Positions 15,524 through 23,940 of a DNA stretch of 36,140 nt are shown here, piece after piece (the first letter of the stretch is position 1; the number at the start of each line of letters is the position of its first letter). Origin of the DNA: Planctomycetaceae bacterium. Its GTDB lineage: Bacteria > Planctomycetota > Planctomycetia > Pirellulales > Thermoguttaceae. The position numbers and the translations under genes were made by a program. The notes under the pieces are model-generated. The model was not told the DNA's origin, did no database searches, and worked only from the letters and a program-made list of their open reading frames with translations. The DNA is taken from NCBI GenBank assembly GCA_031289675.1, contig JAITOZ010000158.1, positions 1-36,140 on the forward strand. Reading direction: 5' to 3'.

Positions 15524-16567
15524 ATGCCCCTTGTTAAAGCGCACGAATTCCTCTGGAATACCGCCAAATATCCGGCGAAAGAGATATGTGTCGTCTTCGG
15601 CAAGGATACTTTTTTCAAATCAAACGTTATCCGGCACCTGCGGGACCAAGTGTTGTCTAATGACGATGCCGAATTTTCGTTGATGCGGTTCGATGGACAG
15701 ATTGCCGTTTTCAAGGATGTGCTGCTGGAACTGTCTGCTTCGGCAATGTTCGGCGGCGGACGAAAGTTCGTTCTTATTGATGATGCGGATAAATTCGTTT
15801 CCAAATTCCGCTCTGAACTCGAAAAGTATGCCGAAAACCCGTCCAAAAGTGCGGTTTTGGTACTGCAATTACCCGAATTTCCGAGTAACACCAACCTCTA
15901 TAAGAAACTTGCCGTAACCGGCTTGCTGGTCGAAGCAGCCGGCGCAGCAGAAAAGGAAATGCCGAAATGGATTTGCCGATGGTCGGAACATCGGTATCAA
16001 ATTCACTGTGAAATTGATGCTGCTGATTTACTTTTTCAACGCATCGGCAGCGAACACGCCTTGCTGGATATGGAACTTGCCAAACTTTCTTTGACGGCAG
16101 ACGCGAAGCGCGGCATTACCGTTCAACAGATTGAACAACAGGTCGGTTCGTGGCGCAGCCGGACGGCATTTGAAATGTTGGATTGTGCTTTATCAGCGCA
16201 GCCGGCAGCGGCAGTACGTTTGTTAGACTCTCTAATGTTAGCTGGCGAAAATGCTATTGCCGTCTATGCACAAATTGCTTCTGCATTGAGAAAATTGGCG
16301 GCGGCAACGCAGTCTATTCTTGATGCGGAAAGTCAGGGCAAGAAAATAACGGTCAGGTCGGCTTTGGAAAATGCCGGTGTCAAAGGGTTTGTCCTTGCCA
16401 AGACAGAGAAACAATTACTGAATCTCGGACGAGAGCGGGGCGGGAAAATGCTGAATATGTTGATAAGACTTGACCTCGATTTGAAGGGCGGAAGCAGAAG
16501 CGACCCCCGGCAAATTCTGGAAACCTTTCTTGTCAGCATCGCTGCACCGGAACTGCGGAAAACATAG
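15524..16567 (+). CDS. holA: DNA polymerase III delta subunit
   Basis: The protein is 347 aa from ATG 15524; the track start lies inside rpmA. The delta subunit is the wrench of the clamp loader that opens the beta clamp. The N-terminal ICVVFGKDTFFKSNVIRHLRDQVL, the KFVLIDDADKFV region (Walker-like, without a P loop), and the C-terminal helical domain ([24 protein letters not shown], then GRERGGKMLNMLIRLDLDLKGGS) fit the family. A broken copy of the C-terminal coding part occurs at 20457-20694. Confidence 0.88.
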   Translation: MPLVKAHEFLWNTAKYPAKEICVVFGKDTFFKSNVIRHLRDQVLSNDDAEFSLMRFDGQIAVFKDVLLELSASAMFGGGRKFVLIDDADKFVSKFRSELEKYAENPSKSAVLVLQLPEFPSNTNLYKKLAVTGLLVEAAGAAEKEMPKWICRWSEHRYQIHCEIDAADLLFQRIGSEHALLDMELAKLSLTADAKRGITVQQIEQQVGSWRSRTAFEMLDCALSAQPAAAVRLLDSLMLAGENAIAVYAQIASALRKLAAATQSILDAESQGKKITVRSALENAGVKGFVLAKTEKQLLNLGRERGGKMLNMLIRLDLDLKGGSRSDPRQILETFLVSIAAPELRKT

Positions 16568-16734
16568 CAACAAACAGCATATTGTGCGCGGACATCGGCA
16601 TCATTTTATTTATGCGCCGGCAACAGATGAACGGAGTTGAGTGCCGGTTGTAAATTAGACTTGTTTCCTAACGCCCGCGTCGTCTCTATTTCAAATTGAA
16701 AAGAGAAAATGATAAATAGCGAAGCCGCGAAGAA

Positions 16735-16823
16735 AGTGATGAGTGACGAGTGATTAGTGACGAGTAAATGCGGGGAAAATTCGGAAGTGAAAACTCGCCA
16801 CTGGTCACTAGACACCAGCAACT
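16735..16823. repeat. Opposed heptanucleotide arrays
   Basis: On the plus strand 16735-16769 reads AGTGATG AGTGACG AGTGATT AGTGACG AGTAAAT. On the minus strand 16823-16789 reads AGTTGCT GGTGTCT AGTGACC AGTGGCG AGTTTTC. Both arrays have a 7-bp period and face each other across about 19 bp. They resemble the short tandem heptamer repeats found between genes in some bacteria. No gene is seen in 16568-16971 apart from these and the hairpin at 16862-16917. Confidence 0.55.
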
Positions 16824-16861
16824 AATAAAAAGCGGTCTTCGTTCCTTCGCGATTAAAAAAC

Positions 16862-16917
16862 AAAAAAACGGTTTAGAGAACAACTCTATTGTTCCGCCAA
16901 ACCGGCAGCCGTTTTTT
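16862..16917 (+). terminator. Hairpin with U-tract before the hydrogenase operon (terminator or attenuator)
   Basis: AAAAAACGG (16863-16871) can pair with CCGTTTTTT (16909-16917). Alternatively CGGTTT (16869-16874) can pair with AAACCG (16899-16904), leaving the U-rich 3' end free. The two helices share CGG and exclude each other. It could terminate holA transcription, or attenuate the hfsA-like operon that starts 55 bp further on. Confidence 0.4.
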
Positions 16918-16971
16918 ACTGTATTTATTTGGCAGTCCTTATCAGGAGAACTATCGCATAAAAAACCGAAA

Positions 16972-17235
16972 ATGACAGAACCGAAACCTCAGATTGTTGT
17001 CTGTTTAGGCAGTTCTTGTTTTGCCAAAGGCAATAACCGCATTGTCGAATTGACCGAACAATATCTTTGCGACCACGGCTATCAAAATGATGCCGATGTC
17101 CGGTTGTCCGGTTCTCTTTGTCAGGAACACTGCTCTGAAGGTCCCAATGTAATGATTGACAATGTTTTTTATAGTCAGGTCGATTCCGGCGTGATGCTTG
17201 ATATTCTAAAAAAGGTATTACCTCCCAAACACTAA
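16972..17235 (+). CDS. Thioredoxin-like [2Fe-2S] protein (HfsA/NuoE-C-like)
   Basis: The protein is 87 aa from ATG 16972. The track ORF begins far upstream in repeat DNA, so the internal ATG that opens the conserved fold is chosen. CLGSSC and CQEHC give the C-x4-C ... C-x3-C set of thioredoxin-like 2Fe-2S ferredoxins, as in the NuoE C-terminus and HydC. It probably passes electrons to or from the hydrogenase-like protein encoded eight bases downstream. The position matches hfsA of hfsABCD-type operons. No strong ribosome binding site is seen at usual spacing. Confidence 0.85.
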   Translation: MTEPKPQIVVCLGSSCFAKGNNRIVELTEQYLCDHGYQNDADVRLSGSLCQEHCSEGPNVMIDNVFYSQVDSGVMLDILKKVLPPKH

Positions 17236-17243
17236 CATTCATT

Positions 17244-18953
17244 ATGTCCGCCCCGTCACCGGTTTATACGACCGAAAACGCTTGTCAGGATTGTTATAAA
17301 TGTATCCGGCATTGTCCCTGCCGGGCAATCCGCATCGACAACGGTCATGCCGGCGTTATTGTAGAACTCTGCGTTGCCTGCGGTATGTGTGTCCGCGTTT
17401 GTCCGGCAAAAGCCAAAAAAATCCGCAGCGATTTACTGCGTGTAAAATATCTCCTCAACAGCGGCAAAAAAGTCTATGCGTCCCTCGCTCCCTCATTCAT
17501 CAGTTATTTCAAACAATATGACCGGGGCGCATTAGCCGCTGCGCTTATCCAAGCCGGCTTTGCCGGTGTCAGTGAAACAGCACTGGGCGCACAAATCGTT
17601 AGTGCCGAGACCGCCGTGTTTCTCGACAAAGCCAAGCCCGGGGTCTATCTTTCAAGTGCTTGTCCCGCCGTTGTCGATTATGTCCGAAAATACGTTCCGT
17701 ATTACGTTGCTAATATCGTACCGGTATTTTCACCGATTCTCGCCCACGCAAAATTACTCCGCAAGCACTACGGTCAGGATATTGGAGTTGTTTTTTTCGG
17801 TCCCTGTGCCGCAAAAAAAAACGAAGCCGACCAACATCCCGAACTCCTTGACCTTGCTGTTACGTTCAGCGATTTAGTTGGTCTCTTGGCAGGTGAAGAT
17901 GTTAAGCTTGGATCCGTCGAAACCGGACACTATGCTGCAATGAGTCCGAATGATGCGGAAGAAGGAAAGGTTTATGCCGTCGAAGGCGGTATGAATGATA
18001 CATTGCGTAGAGCGAAAAACGATATACGTTACATATCCGTCTCCGGTTTGCATAATCTGGAGCGGCTCTTTCGGGATATTCCCGACCCGCAAATGCTGCA
18101 TGATTGTAAAATATTCGCAGAATGTCTGGCTTGCAGCGGCGGATGTATCAATGGACCGGCAATGTCCGGCAGCGGGGCGGGAACTCTTGCGGCGATTGCT
18201 CAAATTGTCAAGGAATACAAAGGCGGAAGCAGCATCGGTCGGCAAGCAGAAATTTTGATAGAATCGCAATTTCTGCCCGATGTACGCACGGAACGGAATG
18301 TTACGGAGAACGACATTAAAACCGCATTGGTAAGCGTCGGCAAGTTTGTAGCGGCAGATGAACTCAACTGCGGCGGATGCGGATACTCTACCTGCCGGGA
18401 ATTTGCCAAAGCACTGCTGACGAACAAAGCCGAAACCGAAATGTGTGTTTCGTATCTCCGGCAATTAGCGCAGCGGAAAAGCAATGCGCTTATCCGCTAC
18501 ATTCCCGCCGGCGTTGTGATTGTCGATAGAAATCTAAAAGTCCTCGAATGTAATAAGCACTTTGCCGAATTATTCGATGAAGATATTCTTACGGCATTTG
18601 AGACCTGCGGATTGGTCGGTGCGGAAATTCGGCTGTTCGTTGAATTCAGCGATTTAATCGCTTCGATTCTCAACGGCGGCGGGGCATTACAGCGGCATCA
18701 TCTGGTATGCAGCAACCAAATTCTGAACGTCAGCATTTTTACCATTTCGGCACATCAAAGTGTCGGCGTAATTGTTCAAAATGTTACAAATATCGAATTG
18801 CACCGTGAACAGGTCTCTGAAAAAGCAAGAGCGGTCATTCAAAAAAATATTGTAACGTGTCAACAGATTGCACGCAGTCTCGGTGAACACATGGCGGAAA
18901 CGGAAATTCTGTTGCGGGAAATTGCCGGAACATACAGCGCAGTGAAAGAATGA
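17244..18953 (+). CDS. Sensory [FeFe]-hydrogenase-like protein with PAS domain (HfsB/HydS type)
   Basis: The protein is 569 aa. Two 4Fe-4S motifs (CQDCYKCIRHC, 14-24; CVACGMCVRVC, 43-53) precede an H-cluster domain: L1 SSACP (137-141), L2 GPCAAKKNE (C188), L3 ECLACSGGCINGP (293-305). Next come a CGGCGYSTC Fe-S domain (about 371-385) and a PAS domain (about 405-500). In catalytic enzymes L1 is TSCCP; here the first Cys, the proton shuttle, is Ala, as known for sensory HydS. L2 has GPC instead of MPC. The PAS domain and the phosphatase next door point to a redox or H2 sensor rather than a bulk hydrogenase. No TAT or Sec signal is present, so it is cytosolic. Confidence 0.9.
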   Translation: MSAPSPVYTTENACQDCYKCIRHCPCRAIRIDNGHAGVIVELCVACGMCVRVCPAKAKKIRSDLLRVKYLLNSGKKVYASLAPSFISYFKQYDRGALAAALIQAGFAGVSETALGAQIVSAETAVFLDKAKPGVYLSSACPAVVDYVRKYVPYYVANIVPVFSPILAHAKLLRKHYGQDIGVVFFGPCAAKKNEADQHPELLDLAVTFSDLVGLLAGEDVKLGSVETGHYAAMSPNDAEEGKVYAVEGGMNDTLRRAKNDIRYISVSGLHNLERLFRDIPDPQMLHDCKIFAECLACSGGCINGPAMSGSGAGTLAAIAQIVKEYKGGSSIGRQAEILIESQFLPDVRTERNVTENDIKTALVSVGKFVAADELNCGGCGYSTCREFAKALLTNKAETEMCVSYLRQLAQRKSNALIRYIPAGVVIVDRNLKVLECNKHFAELFDEDILTAFETCGLVGAEIRLFVEFSDLIASILNGGGALQRHHLVCSNQILNVSIFTISAHQSVGVIVQNVTNIELHREQVSEKARAVIQKNIVTCQQIARSLGEHMAETEILLREIAGTYSAVKE

Positions 18954-18978
18954 TGCCGAACCAGTCAGCGTAAATACG

Positions 18979-20166
18979 ATGCAAAACGATGTGTTTGTTG
19001 AAATGGAATGTTGTCAGTTGAACCACACCGGCGAAGCCGTCTGCGGCGATGATTTTCTCTTTGAACGTATTGAGTCCGAAAACCGGCATCTTGCCGTTTT
19101 GTCCGACGGGCTGGGCAGCGGAATCAAAGCCAACCTGCTCGCCGCGATGACAACGACAATGGCTCTCCGGTTTATCCGCTCTAATATGGAGGTACTTCTG
19201 TCGGCAGAAACCATTATGGACACGCTGCCTGTTTGTGAAGTCCGAAAAATCAGTTACGCAACCTTTACGATATTGGATTTGCAAATCGGCGGAAAATCAC
19301 GGATTATTGAAATGGAAAACCCGCCGTGCATTCACCTTCGGAACAATCACGATTTGGCAATAGAGAGGCAAAATCTGGTACCCGTGCGCTGGAAGCAGCG
19401 GAAGATACAACTTGCGGATATTCACGTCATCACAGGCGACCGGCTCCTTGCTTTTTCCGACGGTGTAACCCAAGCCGGAATGGGACAAGCGGATTATCGA
19501 TTCGGTTGGCGGCGGGAAGGAGTTCTGGCGTTCATTCAGGAACAGATTGGAGCAAATCCTGATATTTCTGCGCGGGAATTGTCCTGTGCCGTAGTACATA
19601 AAGCGCGGAGTTGTAATAAAAACGGCGTTTGCATAGATGACATCAGTTGTATGACGGTTTATCTGCGTAAGCCCCGCAAACTGCGCCTGCTCACGGGACC
19701 GCCGTTTCATTCGGAATCCGACGGCATTTATGCAGAATTGGTTCGAAATTTTGACGGCAAAACGATTGTATGCGGCGGGACAACAGCAAAAATTATTTCC
19801 CGCGAATTAAAACGTTCTATCGATATTGACATAAAATCCGTCGGTCTGGGCGGAGGCTTACCGCCGCCGTCGCAGATTTGGGGCATTGACCTTGTTACGG
19901 AAGGAATTTTAACGCTTACAGATGTCATTCAGCGGATAGAACAAGGCGATGCTCTGGCTTCGCCTTTACCATTGGCTTCGCACAAAATGGTAGAATTTTT
20001 CCGTAACAGCGATGAAATCGAAATCATTGCAGGAACGAAGGTCAATGAGGCGCATCAGGATCCGCATTTGCCTGTTGACCTTGAAATCCGGCGCAACATT
20101 GTCAAGCGGTTGAAAACGGTCCTCGAAGACAAGTACCGCAAACGAGTCTCTGTGCAGTATTTTTAA
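18979..20166 (+). CDS. PP2C/SpoIIE-type protein phosphatase (HfsC-like)
   Basis: The protein is 395 aa. Metal-binding motifs of the PPM fold are visible: GDDFLFE near residue 22, VLSDGLGSG, LLAFSDGVTQAG, and IDDISCMTVYL. The last 150 residues form an additional domain (LLTGPPF...IVCGGTTAKIISREL...) usual in phosphatases linked to hydrogenase operons. The product should dephosphorylate Ser or Thr on a partner under control of the hydrogenase-like sensor encoded 25 bp upstream. No kinase, anti-sigma factor or target is seen nearby, and the catalytic hydrogenase gene (hfsD-like) of comparable operons is absent from the window. Confidence 0.85.
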   Translation: MQNDVFVEMECCQLNHTGEAVCGDDFLFERIESENRHLAVLSDGLGSGIKANLLAAMTTTMALRFIRSNMEVLLSAETIMDTLPVCEVRKISYATFTILDLQIGGKSRIIEMENPPCIHLRNNHDLAIERQNLVPVRWKQRKIQLADIHVITGDRLLAFSDGVTQAGMGQADYRFGWRREGVLAFIQEQIGANPDISARELSCAVVHKARSCNKNGVCIDDISCMTVYLRKPRKLRLLTGPPFHSESDGIYAELVRNFDGKTIVCGGTTAKIISRELKRSIDIDIKSVGLGGGLPPPSQIWGIDLVTEGILTLTDVIQRIEQGDALASPLPLASHKMVEFFRNSDEIEIIAGTKVNEAHQDPHLPVDLEIRRNIVKRLKTVLEDKYRKRVSVQYF

Positions 20167-20315
20167 GATACATATCACAAAAGAGAAACGACATCATAAC
20201 ACTTACATCATTTTACTAAAATCGGTACTACGGTTGGGGGGAGAGGCACTAAAATCAGCAGGATTATTGATGGCAACAAGCGGCTTGGCTCTTCGCCTGT
20301 CACTTTTTCCGCAAT

Positions 20316-20456
20316 ATCACAAACAGTACCGGTGTTACGGTAAGTATATGAATCAGACTCGAAATCATTCCGCCGACAACCGGTGCCGCTATCGGCTTCA
20401 TTATTTCCGTTCCGGTCCGCACACTCCAAAAGATAGGCAGCAGCGATGCGATCGTT
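20316..20456 (-). pseudogene. Fragment of the CusA/CzcA pump gene
   Basis: About 140 bp nearly identical to 25595-25734, the 3' part of the RND pump gene, for example the run ending CCGGTCCGCACACTCC. It has no start or stop of its own and ends at TCGTT, where a holA fragment begins. It is in the same orientation as the intact gene. Confidence 0.85.
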
Positions 20457-20694
20457 TGAAATGTTGGTGTTGGATTGTTCTTTGTCGGCGCAGCCGGCAT
20501 CGGCAGTACGTTTGTTAGACTCTCTAATGTTAGCCGGCGAAAATGCTATTGCCGTCTATGCGCAAATTGCTTCTGCATTGAGAAAATTGGCGGCGGCAAC
20601 GCAGTCTATTCTTGATGTGGAAGCAGAAGCGACCCCCGTCAGATTCTAGAAACTTTTCTTGTCAACATCGCTGCACCGGAACTGCGGAAAACAT
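20457..20694 (+). pseudogene. holA 3' fragment with internal deletion
   Basis: Similar to holA 16171-16333 (AGACTCTCTAATGTTAGC and neighbours), then, after loss of about 160 bp, to 16490-16567 including the stop region. The join falls at a short GGAAG-type repeat present at both ends of the deleted part. A 67-aa frame crosses it but ends early, so it cannot make a functional delta subunit. 20167-20315 and 20695-20790 hold nothing recognised. Confidence 0.85.
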
Positions 20695-20794
20695 AACGGC
20701 GAACGGCGCATTGTGTGCGGTGAGTTTCGCAAAATTTCAAGTGTTTTAAATATCCGCTGAAAATCCGCCGCACATCACTAGTTGCACTGCTGCC

Positions 20795-23110
20795 CTAAAA
20801 CTTCACGCTCCACCTGAACGTATCGCTGGTCTCGGTCGGCTTTAATAGTTCCCGGCGTATCTCTTTCTTTGCCGGGTCGTAAATCCGCAATTCATACGGG
20901 TCGCCGGCAATCACCTTGCTAATGCCGGAAAGCGTCTTCGTTTCGGGATTCCATTTTTCCTCAACAACATCCGCAATCCCCTGCGTAATGTGCTGCGAGG
21001 TACTCAACAAAACCGGATGTTCCGCAACCGGCTGCACCGCTAATACCAAACACGAACCGGGCGGCAATTCAACGGAAATCTTGTCAGTGAACGCACCGAA
21101 CAATTTGTTTCCCCAGAAATCAAAAGCAGCGTATTCCTTCGCCTCCGGCAGCCCAATCCAAGCCGGCGTTGTCTCTATTTTTGCCGGTTTTTTGTCGTCC
21201 CAGTTGTAAAAGGCAGCAATATGCCTTTCCGTTTGCGGTATTTTGTTTGTTGACTTGTTCGTCAAATACCAAATTTTCGGCAAATCCTCGCTGAACAAAT
21301 CGACCGGTCTTGCCGAACGCAAGCCGTGCGGACGGATGGTGCGGCGGAGAACTTCGACCCGCTCTTCAGAAAGCGCCGGAAGCCAATCACTGAACACATA
21401 AAGTTGACCGCTCACGGCAACCCAAGACGTTATCAGCCGGGCGTGTTCAAGCGGCATCGTGTCCCGAACGTACACCGGGTCGGGGTCGTTCCACCAAACC
21501 CGACCGTTCAAAAAATACCGGTTTGAACCGTGCCGCGGACCGGATTTAAGCGAATTCCAGCCGGAACCGTTATCAGGACCAATCCGCATCGCATCAACAC
21601 AGCCGAACGATGCCCCCATTGACCGCATATTTTGACTGATGCAGCAGCCGAGAATAAACGCATCATCGCCCGCCGCCTGCCGGACGATGCGGCAGCCCTG
21701 ACGGTGTGCGGCAACCGGCGTAATGGACGGGTCAAAATAAACCGCCTCGCCGAAGTCGTCCGCCTTGTATTCGTTATTGACGTACGTGTTTTCACAAGCC
21801 ATTGAAACGTGAAAACCGTCCAACTTGAAATAATTGTAACCCCAATCTTGCGCCGCCTGCTCAATTTCTTTACGCAGATATTCTTGAGCGGCGGGATTAG
21901 TCATATCCAGAGTCGTTCCCGACCATCGGGCTTGATACGGTTTGTCTTTTTTGTTTGCCCAAATTTTATTCGGACGTGTCGGCTGTCCTTTTTCGTTGAC
22001 TTCGTCCGTTACGCCGCTTTTGACGAACAGATTTTTATCCCAAATCGGGTCATCGGCACTGCCGGCAAACGGAATCAGCCAAATACCCGCCTTGAAGTGA
22101 TGCGATTTTATCATTTCGGCGGTCGGTTTCATTCCGTTCGGATACGGACCGTCCGGCTTGACCCGGAGAAAGTTCCGTTTTGGACCGTTGCTTGAAATAC
22201 CGTCTTGCCAGCCGTCGTCAATCTGGACGAAACGGAAACCGAAGGGCGCAAGTTTTTCGGCGGCGGCTTTGGTCAGGTTGACGATTTCCTTTTCGCTGCA
22301 CGCTCCGCCGAATTTATCCGCATACCAAGTGCAATAACCGGCTATCGGCTCTTTGATTTTAATCTGGTTTGAGCGGGCAATTTGCCAGGCGTACCGCTCT
22401 AAACCGCGGCGGCAATCGTCAAATTTGCCGATGACGAAAACCTCTGACATATTCGCTGCCGGATTTTCTGCCGAATTCTCTAAATCGGCGGGCGGCAGAA
22501 GTTTGCCGTATTCGATAACCGGCGAGATAACGGCTTTCCCGTTTTCTTTGCCGGAAAAGACGATGCCGGAACCGCGGCTGCTTGTTATCCAGCCGGCGAC
22601 AACACCGCTGCGGTCAGCGGGATTGACTGCGGCGAGGAACATATACGAACCTTTATGACCGTCAACGGCACGCAAACCGGCTGTGCCGAGTGTTTTGATT
22701 TTGTCCGCTTCCAGCGTTAATTCAAATTTCGGAAACGGGAGATTTTTTAGAGAACCGTCTGCGAACAATTCTTTGTTCAGGTATTTTGTAACGACAACGA
22801 ACGGATTATCCTCGGCAACGGTGAAAACAGCGTCAATTCTATCGCCGTGCAGAATTGCCAGCGATGAGGCATCTGTCATTTTTCCGTCTCTGCCGGTCAT
22901 CGGATGCTTGACGACGGACACGGCACTGCCTTCGGGGATATTGATTGAGGCGAATGTGCCGTTTTGGTCGAGAGTCACTCTGTGTGCATCGGGATTCCAA
23001 ACGGCGGAGAGTGTGCCGTTAGAAATTTTTGTTTCTTCGGCGGCTGGAAGTTGGAGGTTATAGCCTCCGGCAGCAGCAAACATCACAAGTGCAGCGCAAA
23101 TCAGTCTCAT
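20795..23110 (-). CDS. Secreted alpha-galactosidase-like glycoside hydrolase (GH36/GH27 clan)
   Basis: The protein is 771 aa. A signal peptide (about 1-23) is followed by a beta-rich N-terminal domain (about 25-245) and a TIM barrel beginning GYCTWYADKFGG. FVQIDDGWQ (296-302), GIWLIPF and YFKLDGFH with D431 as likely nucleophile follow. D513 in RIGPDNGSGW is the likely acid/base. A C-terminal beta domain ends the protein. It would hydrolyse alpha-galactosides in the periplasm or outside; other alpha-linked sugars are possible. A TTGACA at 23163-23168 with a weak GACAAT -10 may be its promoter. No sugar transporter or regulator is adjacent. Confidence 0.85.
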   Translation of the reverse strand: MRLICAALVMFAAAGGYNLQLPAAEETKISNGTLSAVWNPDAHRVTLDQNGTFASINIPEGSAVSVVKHPMTGRDGKMTDASSLAILHGDRIDAVFTVAEDNPFVVVTKYLNKELFADGSLKNLPFPKFELTLEADKIKTLGTAGLRAVDGHKGSYMFLAAVNPADRSGVVAGWITSSRGSGIVFSGKENGKAVISPVIEYGKLLPPADLENSAENPAANMSEVFVIGKFDDCRRGLERYAWQIARSNQIKIKEPIAGYCTWYADKFGGACSEKEIVNLTKAAAEKLAPFGFRFVQIDDGWQDGISSNGPKRNFLRVKPDGPYPNGMKPTAEMIKSHHFKAGIWLIPFAGSADDPIWDKNLFVKSGVTDEVNEKGQPTRPNKIWANKKDKPYQARWSGTTLDMTNPAAQEYLRKEIEQAAQDWGYNYFKLDGFHVSMACENTYVNNEYKADDFGEAVYFDPSITPVAAHRQGCRIVRQAAGDDAFILGCCISQNMRSMGASFGCVDAMRIGPDNGSGWNSLKSGPRHGSNRYFLNGRVWWNDPDPVYVRDTMPLEHARLITSWVAVSGQLYVFSDWLPALSEERVEVLRRTIRPHGLRSARPVDLFSEDLPKIWYLTNKSTNKIPQTERHIAAFYNWDDKKPAKIETTPAWIGLPEAKEYAAFDFWGNKLFGAFTDKISVELPPGSCLVLAVQPVAEHPVLLSTSQHITQGIADVVEEKWNPETKTLSGISKVIAGDPYELRIYDPAKKEIRRELLKPTETSDTFRWSVKF

Positions 23111-23287
23111 CGAAATTATCTCGAAAGGTATCGCTCGTTATTGTCCTCTGTCCGTCTGCCGTTGTCAAGACTAAATCAGGCGGAGTGTAAAGTCCATTGT
23201 TTAGACATTAGACCGGTTTCATAACATATACTTTTCACTCTTTGTTGAATGTATTCCAGACGAGATTTGTCCCGCAAACGTTCAGAG

Positions 23288-23307
23288 CCGCTATCGCAAG
23301 ATAGCGG
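23288..23307. repeat. GNRA-type hairpin, copy 1
   Basis: CCGCTATC-GCAA-GATAGCGG, a perfect 8-bp stem closed by a GCAA tetraloop, preceded by TTCAGAG. A second copy at 31254-31273 differs by a paired A-T to T-A exchange in the stem. It lies in the gap between the lipoprotein and alpha-galactosidase genes, which holds no gene. Confidence 0.65.
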
Positions 23308-23353
23308 ACACCGCCCGTTTAATCGGTTGCCAACCATTTCGTTCCCTTATTCG

Positions 23354-23782
23354 CTAATTTTCGTCCCGCCGCGGCGGTTTCCGATTATATTTCGGCGGCT
23401 GTTCGGCTTCGCCGGCGTGTTCGACTTTGATGTCAAACACCGTCTTGCCTTTCACCTCACAAGTTAAACCGGAAGTGCCCGTTTCGGCGTACTTCGGCGA
23501 AACTTTATAGACCGTATTCTCGTTTTCGTCGTTATAAGTCGAAGCGACCGTAACCTGATAAATGCCCGGACGAATGCCGTTGGTGTTGCCGCCCGAACCT
23601 AATTGATACTTGCCCTTCTCGTCCGCAATGCCCTGATAGTTTTCGCCCGCAGAACGAAACAGCACGCTGCAACCTTCAACCGGTTGTCCGTCATCGTAGG
23701 ACACCTTGCCGCTGACTCCAACCCTGCCGCTGCAACCGGCAGCGAACAGCAATAATAGCGTGAGAGTTATGCAATGTTTCAT
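23354..23782 (-). CDS. Lipoprotein with carboxypeptidase-regulatory-like fold
   Basis: The protein is 142 aa. A lipoprotein signal ends LLLLFAAGC, so the mature protein is anchored through the Cys. The rest, beginning VSGKVSYDDGQPVEGCSVLF, is a transthyretin-like beta sandwich of the carboxypeptidase-regulatory type, with a Pro/Arg-rich C-terminus. Such small lipoproteins commonly follow DUF1559 genes in planctomycetes; their role is not established. The upstream DUF1559 gene is on the same strand, separated by a 158-bp gap with a long inverted repeat. Confidence 0.85.
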   Translation of the reverse strand: MKHCITLTLLLLFAAGCSGRVGVSGKVSYDDGQPVEGCSVLFRSAGENYQGIADEKGKYQLGSGGNTNGIRPGIYQVTVASTYNDENENTVYKVSPKYAETGTSGLTCEVKGKTVFDIKVEHAGEAEQPPKYNRKPPRRDEN

Positions 23783-23846
23783 CGTATTTGAATTGATAAT
23801 GGAGAATTGAAAATTGAAAATTGTAACGAATGGAGAGTTGTTGTAA

Positions 23847-23926
23847 ATTGGGAATGGAGAACTGACAATCAGGACACGATTCTCTACCGAACCGTTGTCC
23901 GTTTTCTGTAATTCTCCATTCCCAAT
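23847..23926. repeat. 15-bp inverted repeat with AATGGAGA motifs
   Basis: ATTGGGAATGGAGAA (23847-23861) and TTCTCCATTCCCAAT (23912-23926) are perfect complements around a 50-bp loop that itself has GGACA/TGTCC. AATGGAGA also occurs near 23804 and 23830. It may end or separate the DUF1559 and lipoprotein messages, or be a mobile palindromic repeat. Confidence 0.6.
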
Positions 23927-23940
23927 TCTCCATTTCTGAA

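Noticed and set aside
17874-18464. 196-aa minus-strand ORF
   Set aside because: Antisense to the H-cluster domain of the sensory hydrogenase gene.
20234-20649. Plus-strand ORFs (94 and 67 aa) as new genes
   Set aside because: They are translations of the pump and holA fragments in the scar and lack start signals.
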